A stretch of 64,000 bases of DNA. Origin: Megasphaera hutchinsoni. GTDB lineage: Bacteria > Bacillota > Negativicutes > Veillonellales > Megasphaeraceae. This document shows positions 17,428 to 25,993 of this stretch, one piece after another. The number at the start of each line of letters is the position of its first letter. Position 1 is the first letter of the stretch. Where the stretch lies: NCBI RefSeq assembly GCF_001553405.1, contig NZ_KQ960952.1, positions 153,965-217,964 of the forward strand, given 5' to 3'. The position numbers were made by a program, and so were the translations under genes. The notes under the pieces were generated by a model, which searched no databases, was not told the origin of the DNA, and saw nothing but the letters and a program-made list of their open reading frames with translations.

Positions 17428-18481
17428 TAATCAAGAAGCGTTAACTTATGCTGCTTCCGGAGTCAATATTGATGCTGGAAATCAGGCGGTTGAATTAATG
17501 AAAGATTCTGTTAAAGCCACTTATCGTCCAGAAGTAATCGGTGATTTAGGCGGTTTTGGCGGATTGTTTTCATTAGCTAAGATGGGGATGGAAGATCCTG
17601 TTTTAGTCAGTGGTACTGATGGTGTTGGCACCAAATTACGCCTAGCTATTGAAATGGGAAAACATGATACAGTGGGGCAAGATTGTGTTGCTATGTCGGT
17701 AAATGATATTTTAGTACAAGGTGCAGAACCGCTATTTTTCCTGGATTATATTGCTGTAGGGGCACTTGAGCCTACGCAAGTAGCTACGATTGTCCGTGGC
17801 GTCGCTCAAGCTTGTAAAGAGTCAGGGTGTGCTTTATTAGGTGGCGAAACGGCGGAAATGGCTGGATTTTATGCGAAAGGTGATTATGATTTAGCTGGCT
17901 TTGGCGTGGGTATTGTGGAAAGAAAAAAATTAATTACGGGAAATACGATCCAGGCTGGTGATGTATTGATTGGGCTTCCTTCAACAGGCGTACATTCTAA
18001 TGGGTTCTCATTAGTGCGAAAAATAATTTTTGATCGGATGCATTATTCTTTAGATCAAAACATTCCTGAACTAGGAACTACCTTGGGAGAAACATTATTG
18101 ACGCCTACTCGTTTGTATCCGAAAGTATGTTTACCGCTTTTAAAGAAATACACGATAAAGGGAATGGTACATATCACGGGAGGCGGATTTTATGAAAATA
18201 TTCCCCGCATATTACCAAACCAATTAGGTGTAGTCATTGATACCACAGCGTGGCCTGTATTGCCTATTTTTACATTATTACAAAATTGGGGAAATGTTGC
18301 TGTAAGAGAAATGTATCGCACATTTAATATGGGAATTGGTATGATTTTGGTCGTTTCACCAGAAGATGCTGGTCCCATTCGTGAATGGTTAGCGGCTCAA
18401 CATGAAGCAGCGTATATAATAGGAGAAGTCAGAGAAAGCGATGTGCCTGTTGTTTTAGAGGGAGGACTTTTTAATGACTAA
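17414..18481 (+). CDS. purM: Phosphoribosylformylglycinamidine cyclo-ligase PurM
   Basis: ATP-dependent AIR synthetase, 355 aa. The family motifs VSGTDGVGTKLRLA (about 66-79), LGGETAEM (about 142) and GLPSTGVHSNGFSLVRK (about 191-207) are visible. The ATG at 17414 lies inside the end of purF, preceded by GGAGGAAGGAG. Its substrate FGAM needs PurL/Q/S, which must be encoded elsewhere. Confidence 0.97.
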   Translation: MPLNNNQEALTYAASGVNIDAGNQAVELMKDSVKATYRPEVIGDLGGFGGLFSLAKMGMEDPVLVSGTDGVGTKLRLAIEMGKHDTVGQDCVAMSVNDILVQGAEPLFFLDYIAVGALEPTQVATIVRGVAQACKESGCALLGGETAEMAGFYAKGDYDLAGFGVGIVERKKLITGNTIQAGDVLIGLPSTGVHSNGFSLVRKIIFDRMHYSLDQNIPELGTTLGETLLTPTRLYPKVCLPLLKKYTIKGMVHITGGGFYENIPRILPNQLGVVIDTTAWPVLPIFTLLQNWGNVAVREMYRTFNMGIGMILVVSPEDAGPIREWLAAQHEAAYIIGEVRESDVPVVLEGGLFND

Positions 18482-19085
18482 AAAAAAGGTGCTTTTATTG
18501 GCTTCAGGACGAGGCTCAAATGCGAGTGCTTTGTATGAAGCGATGCAAGATGGTCGTATTAATGGGATTCCCGTAGGACTTATTTGTGATATACCGCAAG
18601 CACAGATCCGCCAAAAAGAGAAAGAATGGGATATTCCATTTTTTCTTGTTGATAGAAAGGAATATCCTACAAAAGGGGCGTTTAATAAAAAAATAAAAAT
18701 GCAGGTTGATGCGTTGCATCCCGATTTAATTTGTTTAGCTGGTTTTATGCGAATATTGGATGCAGATTTTGTACGTGCATATGAAGGTAGAATTATTAAT
18801 ATCCATCCTTCTTTATTGCCATCATTTAAGGGGTTACATGCACAACGGCAGGCACTTGAGGCGGGTGTAAAAGTTGCTGGTTGTACGGTTCATTTTGTTA
18901 CGCCTGCGATGGACGATGGACCCATTATTACGCAAGAAACGGTTCCTGTATATGAAACAGATACAGAAGATACATTGGCAAATCGTATTTTGGTTAAAGA
19001 ACATCTTGCTTTTGTTCATGCCGTATCGTTATTTTGTAATGATCAATTAGAAATTTGTGAATCGCGTGTAGTACATCGAAAATAG
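18474..19085 (+). CDS. purN: Phosphoribosylglycinamide formyltransferase PurN
   Basis: 10-formyl-THF-dependent GAR transformylase, 203 aa. Signature [17 protein letters not shown] (about 105-121) includes the catalytic Asn-His, and a conserved Asp lies in MDDGPII (about 143). It begins within the last codons of purM (8-base overlap) after GGAGGA. Its use of formyl-THF matters because the other folate step of the pathway is not encoded by the shortened purH next door. Confidence 0.96.
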   Translation: MTKKKVLLLASGRGSNASALYEAMQDGRINGIPVGLICDIPQAQIRQKEKEWDIPFFLVDRKEYPTKGAFNKKIKMQVDALHPDLICLAGFMRILDADFVRAYEGRIINIHPSLLPSFKGLHAQRQALEAGVKVAGCTVHFVTPAMDDGPIITQETVPVYETDTEDTLANRILVKEHLAFVHAVSLFCNDQLEICESRVVHRK

Positions 19086-19096
19086 GAGGTAGAGGG

Positions 19097-19702
19097 ATGA
19101 GAATAAAGCGAGCATTACTAAGTGTATCGGATAAAACGGGAATTGTTGCATTGGGACAGGCTCTTACTAAAATGGGAATTGAAATCCTTTCTACGGGAGG
19201 AACCTTTCGGTTATTAAAAGAACAGGGGGTGCCTGTTATTTCCGTATCCGATGTAACGGGTTTTCCTGAAATGATGGATGGTCGTGTTAAAACGTTACAT
19301 CCCAAGATTCATGGGGCTATTTTAGCACGGCGTGATCATATTCGTGATCAGGAAGAAATGAAAAAATATGATATTATTCCTATTGATATGGTGGTAGTTA
19401 ATTTATATCCTTTTGAGGAAACCATACAAAAAGAGGGTATTACATTAGTTGATGCGATTGAACAGATTGATATTGGAGGTCCTTGTATGGTCCGTGCAGC
19501 GGCTAAAAATAATGCCTATGTAGCGGTTATTACAAATCCCAAGCAATATGCCGAATGCATTTCTATTTTGCAAAGGGATGGTGTTTTTTCTGATGCCTAT
19601 CGATTGAAATTAGCCCGTGAAGCGTTTGCTCATACAGCGGCATATGATACAGCTATTGCTACGTATTTACAAGAGGTAGTAAGAAAGGAAGGCATAGAAT
19701 GA
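19097..19702 (+). CDS. purH: Standalone IMP cyclohydrolase (PurH N-terminal domain only)
   Basis: Closes FAICAR to IMP. Bifunctional PurH is normally a little over 500 aa; this ORF has 201 and contains only the MGS-like cyclohydrolase domain: [15 protein letters not shown] (about 9-23), [29 protein letters not shown] (about 62-77) and [16 protein letters not shown] (about 122-137). The AICAR transformylase domain is absent, and the stop overlaps the purD start by four bases, so this is the native operon architecture rather than a frameshift remnant. The transformylase must come from another gene. Confidence 0.93.
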   Translation: MRIKRALLSVSDKTGIVALGQALTKMGIEILSTGGTFRLLKEQGVPVISVSDVTGFPEMMDGRVKTLHPKIHGAILARRDHIRDQEEMKKYDIIPIDMVVVNLYPFEETIQKEGITLVDAIEQIDIGGPCMVRAAAKNNAYVAVITNPKQYAECISILQRDGVFSDAYRLKLAREAFAHTAAYDTAIATYLQEVVRKEGIE

Positions 19703-20982
19703 AAATAGCAGTTATTGGTAGTGGTGGTCGAGAACATGCCATTGTTTATGCATTATCAAAAAGTAAACAAGTAGAATCAATTTATGCTATTCCTGGAAAT
19801 GATGCAATGAAAGCACTCGCTACTTGTGTGCCGGTGGAAAATAATAACCTCGATGAAATGGTAAAAATTTGTCAAGAGAAAAAAGTGGATCTTGTTGTTA
19901 TTGGGCCAGAGGGACCATTGACACAGGGGATAACCGATTGTTTGCAAGCCGTAGGTATTCCTGTATTTGGACCGAATAAAAAAGCAGCACAGTTAGAAGG
20001 CTCGAAGGCATTTGCTAAAGCATTGATGAAAAAATATGGGATTCCTACGGCCGCATATGGAGTGTTTACGGATTTAGAAAGTGCGAAGAAGTATATTCTT
20101 AAGCAAGGTGCACCTATTGTAATTAAAGCGGATGGATTGGCGGCAGGAAAAGGGGTAGTTGTTGCCCAGACGACAACGGAGGCAATTCAAGCCGTTTCAC
20201 GTATGCTTGCAGAAAAAGAATTTGGCGCTGCAGGGGTTAAGGTTGTGATAGAAGAGTGCATGGAAGGCGAAGAGGTAAGTGTATTATCTTTTGTAGATGG
20301 TACACAGGTAGTGCCTCTTATTTCTGCTCAAGATCATAAGCGTATATTTGATCATGATAAAGGACCGAATACAGGGGGGATGGGCGCATATGCACCCGCA
20401 CCTATATTGACTGTAGACCTGATGAAATTAGTAAAAGAACGCATTTTATACCCAACATTACAAGCATTACACCAAGAAGGAATTACCTATCGAGGTTGTT
20501 TATATGCGGGGTTAATGATTACTAAAGAGGGACCAAAGGTAGTTGAATTTAATTGTCGTTTTGGTGATCCCGAAACACAGGCTATATTACCTTTGCTGAC
20601 AGGAGATTTGGCACAAATTATGTATGATTGTGCAGTAGGAACGGTCGATGCTAAACAAGTCACATGGCAAAAAGGTGCTGCTTGTTGTGTTATGATGGCT
20701 TCTAGCGGTTATCCGGCTACCTCTCATAAGGGGGATGTTATTCATGGACTGAATGAAATTCATGATGTGCTTGTTTTCCATTCGGGTACGAAAAAAAAAG
20801 AACAGACTTTTGTGACAAATGGCGGACGCGTGATAGGGGTTACCGCAACGGGAATGGATTTAAAAGAAGCGGTTATAAAAGCTTATCAAGCAGTTGATAA
20901 AATTAATTTTGCAGGTATGCAATATCGTAAAGACATTGCATATAAGGGGTTGCAACATCTTACTAAGAAAGATTTGTTTTAG
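19699..20982 (+). CDS. purD: Phosphoribosylamine-glycine ligase PurD
   Basis: ATP-grasp GAR synthetase, 427 aa, second step of purine synthesis. N-terminal [10 protein letters not shown] (about 6-15), ATP-grasp lysine region [16 protein letters not shown] (about 140-155), [20 protein letters not shown] (about 212-231) and metal ligands in [13 protein letters not shown] (about 281-293). It is the last pur gene of the operon. No convincing terminator follows; a T-rich stretch lies at 21010-21045. Confidence 0.97.
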   Translation: MKIAVIGSGGREHAIVYALSKSKQVESIYAIPGNDAMKALATCVPVENNNLDEMVKICQEKKVDLVVIGPEGPLTQGITDCLQAVGIPVFGPNKKAAQLEGSKAFAKALMKKYGIPTAAYGVFTDLESAKKYILKQGAPIVIKADGLAAGKGVVVAQTTTEAIQAVSRMLAEKEFGAAGVKVVIEECMEGEEVSVLSFVDGTQVVPLISAQDHKRIFDHDKGPNTGGMGAYAPAPILTVDLMKLVKERILYPTLQALHQEGITYRGCLYAGLMITKEGPKVVEFNCRFGDPETQAILPLLTGDLAQIMYDCAVGTVDAKQVTWQKGAACCVMMASSGYPATSHKGDVIHGLNEIHDVLVFHSGTKKKEQTFVTNGGRVIGVTATGMDLKEAVIKAYQAVDKINFAGMQYRKDIAYKGLQHLTKKDLF

Positions 20983-21060
20983 CAAATAACACATCCTAGG
21001 CATAGAATTGTTCTTTTTTTCACTTTTTCTTGTTTTTCTATGGGCAAGTACATTTGGTTA

Positions 21061-21069
21061 TGTTATAAT
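21061..21069 (+). promoter_or_regulatory. Extended -10 promoter of the ECF S-component gene
   Basis: TGTTATAAT is a perfect extended -10; no good -35 is visible. It predicts a start near 21076 and a leader of about 115 bases. The leader holds CATTG (21091-21095) able to pair with CAATG (21125-21129), GTTATA (21095-21100) able to pair with TATAAC (21147-21152), and a hairpin CTTGTA/TACAAG (21155-21170) just before the ribosome-binding site. Confidence 0.45.
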
Positions 21070-21191
21070 ACATTTGGCATAAATACGAAGCATTGTTATA
21101 GTTGGTTGGCATAAAGCGAGACCGCAATGTTAGTGGTATGTTTGATTATAACGACTTGTATCTGTACAAGAACGAGAACGGAGGAAAAAGA

Positions 21192-21809
21192 ATGAATAAA
21201 TATTCGGGTGATTCATTCACGGTACCCGTAAAAAAGGCTTTATTTACGACTCAGGAATTAACCATCATTGGTATGCTGGCAGGCATTACTGTCTTATTGG
21301 GAGTAACGGGTTATGGTTTTATTCCTTTACCGATGATGAAAGCAACCATATTACATGTACCGGTTATTATTGGGGCTGTTTTGGCTGGACCGCGGGTAGG
21401 CATAATGGTTGGATTTTTATTTGGTTGTTTTAGCATTATTCAGGCAATCACATCGCCTGTTGTATTATCTTTTGCTTTATTAAATCCACTTATTTCGATC
21501 CTTCCACGGATTTTAATTGCTGTAGGTGCTTATTATACGTATGTAGGAATTCGTAAGCTTATTCGACAAAATTTACTAAGCTTGGCAATTGCTGGATTTA
21601 TTGGTTCGGCTATTAATACCATTGGTGTTATGGGAGGTATCTTTTTATTATATGCTAAGCATTTTGCCGAAGTTCGACATATTCCTGTTGCACATGTAGC
21701 GGATATTATCATTGGGATTTGTGCGATGAATGGATTACCAGAAGCTTTGATTTCGGCCTTTATTACGGCATCTGTAGTAACGGTGTTACAGCGGGTAGTA
21801 AGAAAATAG
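21192..21809 (+). CDS. ECF transporter S component (vitamin-uptake subunit)
   Basis: A 205-residue integral membrane protein with about six hydrophobic segments, the substrate-binding S component of an energy-coupling factor transporter (PF12822-like). KATILHVPVIIGAVLAGPRV (about 52-71), followed by a glycine-rich helix and ITSPVV, is typical of the family. The ligand, probably a vitamin, cannot be read from the sequence. The shared EcfAA'T module is not here. GGAGG precedes the ATG at 21192; an upstream in-frame start at 21102 lacks support. Confidence 0.85.
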   Translation: MNKYSGDSFTVPVKKALFTTQELTIIGMLAGITVLLGVTGYGFIPLPMMKATILHVPVIIGAVLAGPRVGIMVGFLFGCFSIIQAITSPVVLSFALLNPLISILPRILIAVGAYYTYVGIRKLIRQNLLSLAIAGFIGSAINTIGVMGGIFLLYAKHFAEVRHIPVAHVADIIIGICAMNGLPEALISAFITASVVTVLQRVVRK

Positions 21810-21871
21810 AAATGAATGGGTTACATATGGAATATCGTTACTTATACACGAAAAATTAGTAACCGAATAGG

Positions 21872-21914
21872 ACCCCTCTTTGCTTGATAAAAAGTAAAGA
21901 GGGGTTGTATTTTA
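21872..21914 (+). terminator. Terminator after the ECF S-component gene
   Basis: ACCCCTCTTTGCTT pairs with AAGTAAAGAGGGGT (one G-T) across a short loop, followed by TGTATTTT. Confidence 0.8.
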
Positions 21915-22034
21915 GAAATTTTTGTGTTATTTCTTTTCTAAACGTGTTAAAAAAGAGCGGTAGTAGTGGGATAATAAATATGATGGTAGAAATTCATAAC
22001 GGACAAGAAATGATGAAAAAAATTAATAAAAATA

Positions 22035-22063
22035 TTTATTATAGACAGTGAATATGATATACT
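22035..22063 (+). promoter_or_regulatory. Candidate promoter of the lipoprotein-ackA genes
   Basis: TTTATT, a 17-base spacer, then TATACT at 22058-22063 with TG at 22055-22056. It is 37 bases before the lipoprotein start. The rest of 21915-22099 shows no gene I can support. Confidence 0.45.
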
Positions 22064-22099
22064 AAAAAGAGTCTGTAGAAAGAAAAATAGGTGAAGGTT

Positions 22100-22636
22100 A
22101 TGAAGTGGAAATCTTGGAAACAAGCAATTATTTTAATTGGAACAGCAGCTATTGTGGCTGGATGCGGCAATGCATCTGTATTAGAAACATATAGTTTTGG
22201 TACAGTACAATTAAAAGTAGGCTCATCTGAATTGTATATGCAAAGTCCTTTTGATTTAGGACGGATACAGCGCAAATCAGATCCAGGCGTATTGTATGGT
22301 GGCGAAGATAAGCGTATGACCATCATTGCATTAGCTGAACCTAAAACAGCGACGACAGTTGATCAAACCATTGATAACGTGGTATTAGCACTTTCACAGG
22401 CGGAAGATATTTCAGATCTACAAATGAAGAGTAGGCAAATCAATATTGGTAATCGGTCTGGACGCGAATTGATATGTCATTATAATCAACTTCGTAAGGA
22501 TGAAAAAATCCGTATTGTGATGCAAAGTCTCTTCTTTGAAGATAAAGACCAAGTATGGCACATTCAATATGTATATCGTCAAGGTGATAACATCGGGAAA
22601 GAAGCGATTGATCGTGTCTTTGGTCACATACAATAA
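22100..22636 (+). CDS. Predicted lipoprotein of unknown function
   Basis: A 178-residue secreted protein with a signal peptide ending in the lipobox IVAGC (Cys22), so it should be lipidated and membrane-anchored. The mature part has no cysteine pair and no family I recognise; alternating hydrophobic residues and the final WHIQYVYRQGDNIGKEAIDR resemble small domains that sit on the membrane surface. The start at 22100 is preceded by GAAGG; an in-frame GTG at 22091 is less likely. It is 27 bases upstream of ackA and probably co-transcribed. Confidence 0.75.
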   Translation: MKWKSWKQAIILIGTAAIVAGCGNASVLETYSFGTVQLKVGSSELYMQSPFDLGRIQRKSDPGVLYGGEDKRMTIIALAEPKTATTVDQTIDNVVLALSQAEDISDLQMKSRQINIGNRSGRELICHYNQLRKDEKIRIVMQSLFFEDKDQVWHIQYVYRQGDNIGKEAIDRVFGHIQ

Positions 22637-22663
22637 TTAGATGAACGAAAGAGGGTACAGGTA

Positions 22664-23863
22664 ATGATCATATTGGTCGTAAATTGTGGTAGTTCTTCGT
22701 TAAAATATCAATTGATAGACATGAAGAATGAAGAAGTAATGGCAAAAGGGTTAGTAGAACGCATTGGATTGGCAGAGGGTGTTTTAACCCATAAATGGAA
22801 AGATCAGAAAAAGGTTATTAATCAACCTATTCCCGATCATAATGTCGCTGTTCAATTGGTATTAAACATTTTGACAGATAAAGACTGTGGTGTTATTACT
22901 TCTATGGATGCTATTGATGCCGTAGGACATCGTGTTGTTCATGGTGGTGAAAAATTTGCTTGCTCTACATTAATTACAGATGAAGTGATGCAGGCATTGG
23001 ATGAATGCGTAGATATGGCCCCACTTCATAATCCGCCTAATATTATTGGTATTAAAGCTTGCCAGGCGATTATGCCTAATGTTGTTCAAGTTGGTGTTTT
23101 TGATACAGCATTCCATCAAACTATGCCCGCAAAGGCATTTATGTATGGTGTTCCTTATGAATTTTATAAAGAAGATGGTATTCGCCGTTACGGTTTTCAT
23201 GGCACGAGCCATCGTTATGTTGCTGGTGAAGTTGCTCGTGTTATGGGAGTTCCTGTTGAAAAATTGCGTATTATCAACTGCCATTTAGGAAATGGTTCTT
23301 CGTTAGCGGCTATTAAATATGGTAAAAGCGTAGATACGACAATGGGATTTACTCCTTTGCCCGGTGTATTAATGGGTACTCGTTGTGGAGATATTGATCC
23401 AGCTATCGTATTACATGAAATGGAACGTCGTGGTTTATCGGCAAAGGAAATGGATACGATCATGAATAAAAAATCGGGTGTACTTGGTATTTCTGGTGTA
23501 TCCAGTGATTTCCGTGATTTAGGGGAAGCCGCAGCAAATGGGAATGAACGAGCTAAATTAGCATTGGATATGTTCCATTATCAAGTGCAAAAAGCGATTG
23601 GTGCGTTAGCAGCTGCTATGGAAGGGGTAGATGTTATTACCTTTACAGCAGGTGTAGGCGAAAATGGTATTGAAGATCGTGCGGGTATTTGTCGTGGATT
23701 AGCTTATTTAGGAGCAAAATTAGACGAAAAACGTAATGATGTACGTGGCAAAAACGCGTTGATTAGTACGGATGATTCTACCGTAAAATTATATGTCATT
23801 CCGACAAATGAAGAAATTATGATTGCTCGGGATACGCGTGATATTGTTTCGCAGACGAAGTAA
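22664..23863 (+). CDS. ackA: Acetate kinase
   Basis: Interconverts acetyl phosphate plus ADP and acetate plus ATP; a main ATP source in anaerobic fermentation. 399 aa, normal length. ASKHA motifs: [13 protein letters not shown] (about 5-17), [22 protein letters not shown] (about 176-188), [12 protein letters not shown] (about 207) and TAGVGENG. No pta gene is adjacent. A HAD phosphatase follows 28 bases later. Confidence 0.98.
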   Translation: MIILVVNCGSSSLKYQLIDMKNEEVMAKGLVERIGLAEGVLTHKWKDQKKVINQPIPDHNVAVQLVLNILTDKDCGVITSMDAIDAVGHRVVHGGEKFACSTLITDEVMQALDECVDMAPLHNPPNIIGIKACQAIMPNVVQVGVFDTAFHQTMPAKAFMYGVPYEFYKEDGIRRYGFHGTSHRYVAGEVARVMGVPVEKLRIINCHLGNGSSLAAIKYGKSVDTTMGFTPLPGVLMGTRCGDIDPAIVLHEMERRGLSAKEMDTIMNKKSGVLGISGVSSDFRDLGEAAANGNERAKLALDMFHYQVQKAIGALAAAMEGVDVITFTAGVGENGIEDRAGICRGLAYLGAKLDEKRNDVRGKNALISTDDSTVKLYVIPTNEEIMIARDTRDIVSQTK

Positions 23864-23891
23864 TAGCCGATATTAGCGGCAGAGGTACAAG

Positions 23892-24578
23892 ATGAATATC
23901 GTATATTGGGATATTGATGGAACCCTTATTAATACAGGTGCTGCGGGAATGCATGCAGTGCTAGAAGTATTTCGACAGTGTAAGGGGCCAAAGGTGCATC
24001 TGCCGCGAATTGAGGCAGGCGGACGCACGGATAATTATATTTGTCAGCAAGTGTTGTACAAGTCGACGGGGATTATGCCAACAGAAGAGGAAGTTCAGTC
24101 TTTTTGTCGGCAATACGAAGCGGCTTTATTGAAATGGTTGCAACGAACGGGAAAGGAAGGGACTATTTTTAAGGCGGTACCTCCTATTTTAGAGGCCTTG
24201 CATCATAAGCCTCAAGTTAAGCAACTATTGTTAACGGGTAATAGTTCCATCGGTGCAAAATTAAAGCTATCTTATTTTGGGTTAGATAAATATTTTGACT
24301 TTGTGCATTCGGGATTTGCTTTTCATTTTTATTATCGCAATGATTTAGCACAACATGCACGAAAAATTGCAGAAAAGCAGTGGGGCGATGAAATTGCAGA
24401 AGTGTATGTCATTGGTGATACACCGTATGATATACAATGTGGAAAAGCTATCGGGGCAAAGACTATTGCGGTAGCAACGGGACATTATTCGTATGATGTT
24501 CTTGCTGCGTGTGAACCATGGGCAGTATTACCGGAATTACCTGATGTAGACACGTTTATTTCGTTGCTACAAGTATAG
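23892..24578 (+). CDS. HAD-family hydrolase (phosphoglycolate phosphatase-like)
   Basis: A 228-residue haloacid dehalogenase superfamily phosphatase. Motif I is YWDIDGTLINTG (about 5-16) with two Asp residues, motif II LLTGNSSIGAK (about 116) and motif IV VIGDTPYDIQCGKA (about 177-190). The helical cap between motifs I and II resembles phosphoglycolate phosphatases, but the substrate is unknown. AGAGGT lies upstream of the ATG. Confidence 0.88.
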   Translation: MNIVYWDIDGTLINTGAAGMHAVLEVFRQCKGPKVHLPRIEAGGRTDNYICQQVLYKSTGIMPTEEEVQSFCRQYEAALLKWLQRTGKEGTIFKAVPPILEALHHKPQVKQLLLTGNSSIGAKLKLSYFGLDKYFDFVHSGFAFHFYYRNDLAQHARKIAEKQWGDEIAEVYVIGDTPYDIQCGKAIGAKTIAVATGHYSYDVLAACEPWAVLPELPDVDTFISLLQV

Positions 24579-24585
24579 TATAAAA

Positions 24586-24620
24586 AAAAACTTCAAGAAG
24601 AGTTTTCTTGAAGTTTTTTT
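24586..24620 (+). terminator. Terminator after the HAD phosphatase gene
   Basis: AAAAACTTCAAGAA pairs with TTCTTGAAGTTTTT, followed by a further T run. It ends the plus-strand lipoprotein-ackA-HAD unit and faces the minus-strand tRNA terminator. Confidence 0.85.
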
Positions 24621-24632
24621 ATTTTTCGCTAT

Positions 24633-24666
24633 AAAATAAAAACCTTCCATTTAATAGAAGGTTTTT
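24633..24666 (-). terminator. Terminator of the tRNA cluster
   Basis: AAAAACCTTC pairs with GAAGGTTTTT. Read on the minus strand the stem is followed by a T-rich tract (TTTTTATTTTAT), fitting termination of the Pro-Gly-Arg tRNA transcript. Confidence 0.7.
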
Positions 24667-24678
24667 AAAAGGTTTTTG

Positions 24679-24755
24679 TGGTGACCCAGTAGAGATTCGA
24701 ACTCTAGACCCACAGCTTAGAAGGCTGTTGCTCTATCCAGCTGAGCTACTGAGTC
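24679..24755 (-). tRNA. tRNA-Arg (anticodon TCT)
   Basis: Full cloverleaf with encoded 3' CCA. The acceptor stem is GACTCAG/CTGGGTC with discriminator A; the anticodon arm ACAGC-CTTCTAA-GCTGT gives anticodon TCT (reads AGA/AGG). It is the last of three tRNA genes on the minus strand. Confidence 0.96.
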
Positions 24756-24763
24756 ATAATAAA

Positions 24764-24837
24764 TGGAGCGGGTGATGGGAATCGAACCCACGTAACCAGC
24801 TTGGAAGGCTGGCGCTCTACCATTGAGCTACACCCGC
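24764..24837 (-). tRNA. tRNA-Gly (anticodon TCC)
   Basis: Cloverleaf with encoded CCA. Acceptor GCGGGTG/CACCCGC, anticodon arm CCAGC-CTTCCAA-GCTGG, so anticodon TCC (reads GGA/GGG). It lies between the Arg and Pro tRNA genes. Confidence 0.96.
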
Positions 24838-24846
24838 ATAAAATAT

Positions 24847-24923
24847 TGGTCGGAGCAGCAGGATTTGAACCTGCGACCCCTTGGTCCCAAGCCAAGTGCG
24901 CTACCAAACTGCGCTATGCCCCG
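24847..24923 (-). tRNA. tRNA-Pro (anticodon TGG)
   Basis: Cloverleaf with encoded CCA. Acceptor CGGGGCA/TGCTCCG (one G-T), anticodon arm CTTGG-CTTGGGA-CCAAG, so anticodon TGG. It is the promoter-proximal gene of the cluster. Confidence 0.96.
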
Positions 24924-24997
24924 TCAACAAAAAATATTATATCTTGTATTCTGTTTTTTGTCAATTAGTTTTTTATTATTTTTCAGGGGAATATGCA

Positions 24998-25027
24998 TTG
25001 CAATTAGTTAAATTTGTGTGCTACAAT
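24998..25027 (+). promoter_or_regulatory. Promoter of the GTPase-permease operon
   Basis: TTGCAA at 24998-25003, an 18-base spacer and TACAAT at 25022-25027, 36 bases before the first gene. I looked for a palindromic Zur/Fur-type operator here and saw no convincing one. Confidence 0.55.
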
Positions 25028-25063
25028 GAGGCAGCATATAAAGAAAAGTTGGTGATACTACTC

Positions 25064-25993
25064 ATGAATATACCTATATATATTATTTCAGGTTTTTTAG
25101 GTGCGGGTAAGACAACTTGTATTCAACATCTTATAGCACAATTAGATAAAAAAGAACGGGTTATGATTGTAGAAAATGATTTTGGCGAAGTTAGTTTTGA
25201 TGCAACTGTTTTAAAAAAACAAGGGGTGCATGTACGGGAATTAACTTCGGGTTGTATTTGTTGCAGTTTGTCTGGCGATTTTAAAACGTCTTTGAAAGAA
25301 GTATTGGCAACACAAGATGTAGATATTATTTTTATTGAACCATCCGGGGTGGGAAAAGCCTCAGAAATACGTATGGCTTGTCAAAGTAAAGAATTATCTG
25401 ATCTTGTAACCGTTAAAGGCTGTATTACCATCATAGATATACAGACATGTGCATTATATGCACGTAATTTTGGGGAATTTTATGAAGATCAATTGCATTC
25501 AGGCGATATCATTATTTGTAGTCATGTTGAACAAAATAGAGAAGCGTTAGGAGAAGCATTGGCGGTAATAAAAAAATATAATTCATCAGCATATATTTAT
25601 CAAGAACCATGGGATGAGATTCCATGGCAAACGGTATTACATTTAGGGCAAGCGGCAAGTGTCGAGGTGCCCATTACCTTGGAAACGGCACCTTGTCATG
25701 AGTGTGACCATATACATGACGAACATATATCATTTTCATCGTATACATGGCATGCGAGACAAGCTAGAACGGCAGAGGAATGGCGTCTATATATAGAAGG
25801 GCACATGCAACAAATGCCGGAAGTATGTGTACGGATGAAAGGTATATTGCCAACACCTGATGGACATATTGAAATTCAATATAATGGTACTAATATAGTG
25901 ATAAAACCAATTGATATAAAAGAAAATTTCTTGACATGTATCGGTAAGAAACTATCGGAAAAACAATGGAAAGAAGTGTGGCAAGAGGGATGA
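25064..25993 (+). CDS. COG0523 (CobW/P47K) G3E-family GTPase, putative metallochaperone
   Basis: A 309-residue G3E GTPase. Walker A GFLGAGKT is at about 9-16, the metal-binding CxCC motif at GCICCSL (about 64-70), the E-x-SG motif in FIEPSGVGK (about 89-97). A His/Cys-rich stretch CHECDHIHDEH (about 212-222) is a likely metal site, before the C-terminal CobW domain. COG0523 proteins act in Zn, Co or nitrile hydratase metal handling; which metal applies here is not visible. The ATG at 25064 follows GGTGA; the longer ORF runs back into the tRNA-Pro gene and is wrong. Confidence 0.92.
   Translation: MNIPIYIISGFLGAGKTTCIQHLIAQLDKKERVMIVENDFGEVSFDATVLKKQGVHVRELTSGCICCSLSGDFKTSLKEVLATQDVDIIFIEPSGVGKASEIRMACQSKELSDLVTVKGCITIIDIQTCALYARNFGEFYEDQLHSGDIIICSHVEQNREALGEALAVIKKYNSSAYIYQEPWDEIPWQTVLHLGQAASVEVPITLETAPCHECDHIHDEHISFSSYTWHARQARTAEEWRLYIEGHMQQMPEVCVRMKGILPTPDGHIEIQYNGTNIVIKPIDIKENFLTCIGKKLSEKQWKEVWQEG

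Noticed and set aside
19097-19702. purH as a frameshifted remnant of a bifunctional gene
   Set aside because: The next gene begins within the last four bases and is purD; no AICARFT coding sequence remains in any frame nearby.
21076-21191. THF or other vitamin riboswitch before the ECF gene
   Set aside because: A GCGAGA-like stretch recalls the THF class, but the remaining conserved blocks are missing; kept only as an unassigned leader.
21980-22051. 23-codon ORF in the gap before the lipoprotein gene
   Set aside because: Weak ribosome-binding site, no conservation evidence, and it overlaps the candidate promoter.
24823-25063. ORFs running through the tRNA-Pro region and into the COG0523 gene
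   Set aside because: They read through a tRNA gene and lack ribosome-binding sites; the GTPase homology begins only at 25064.
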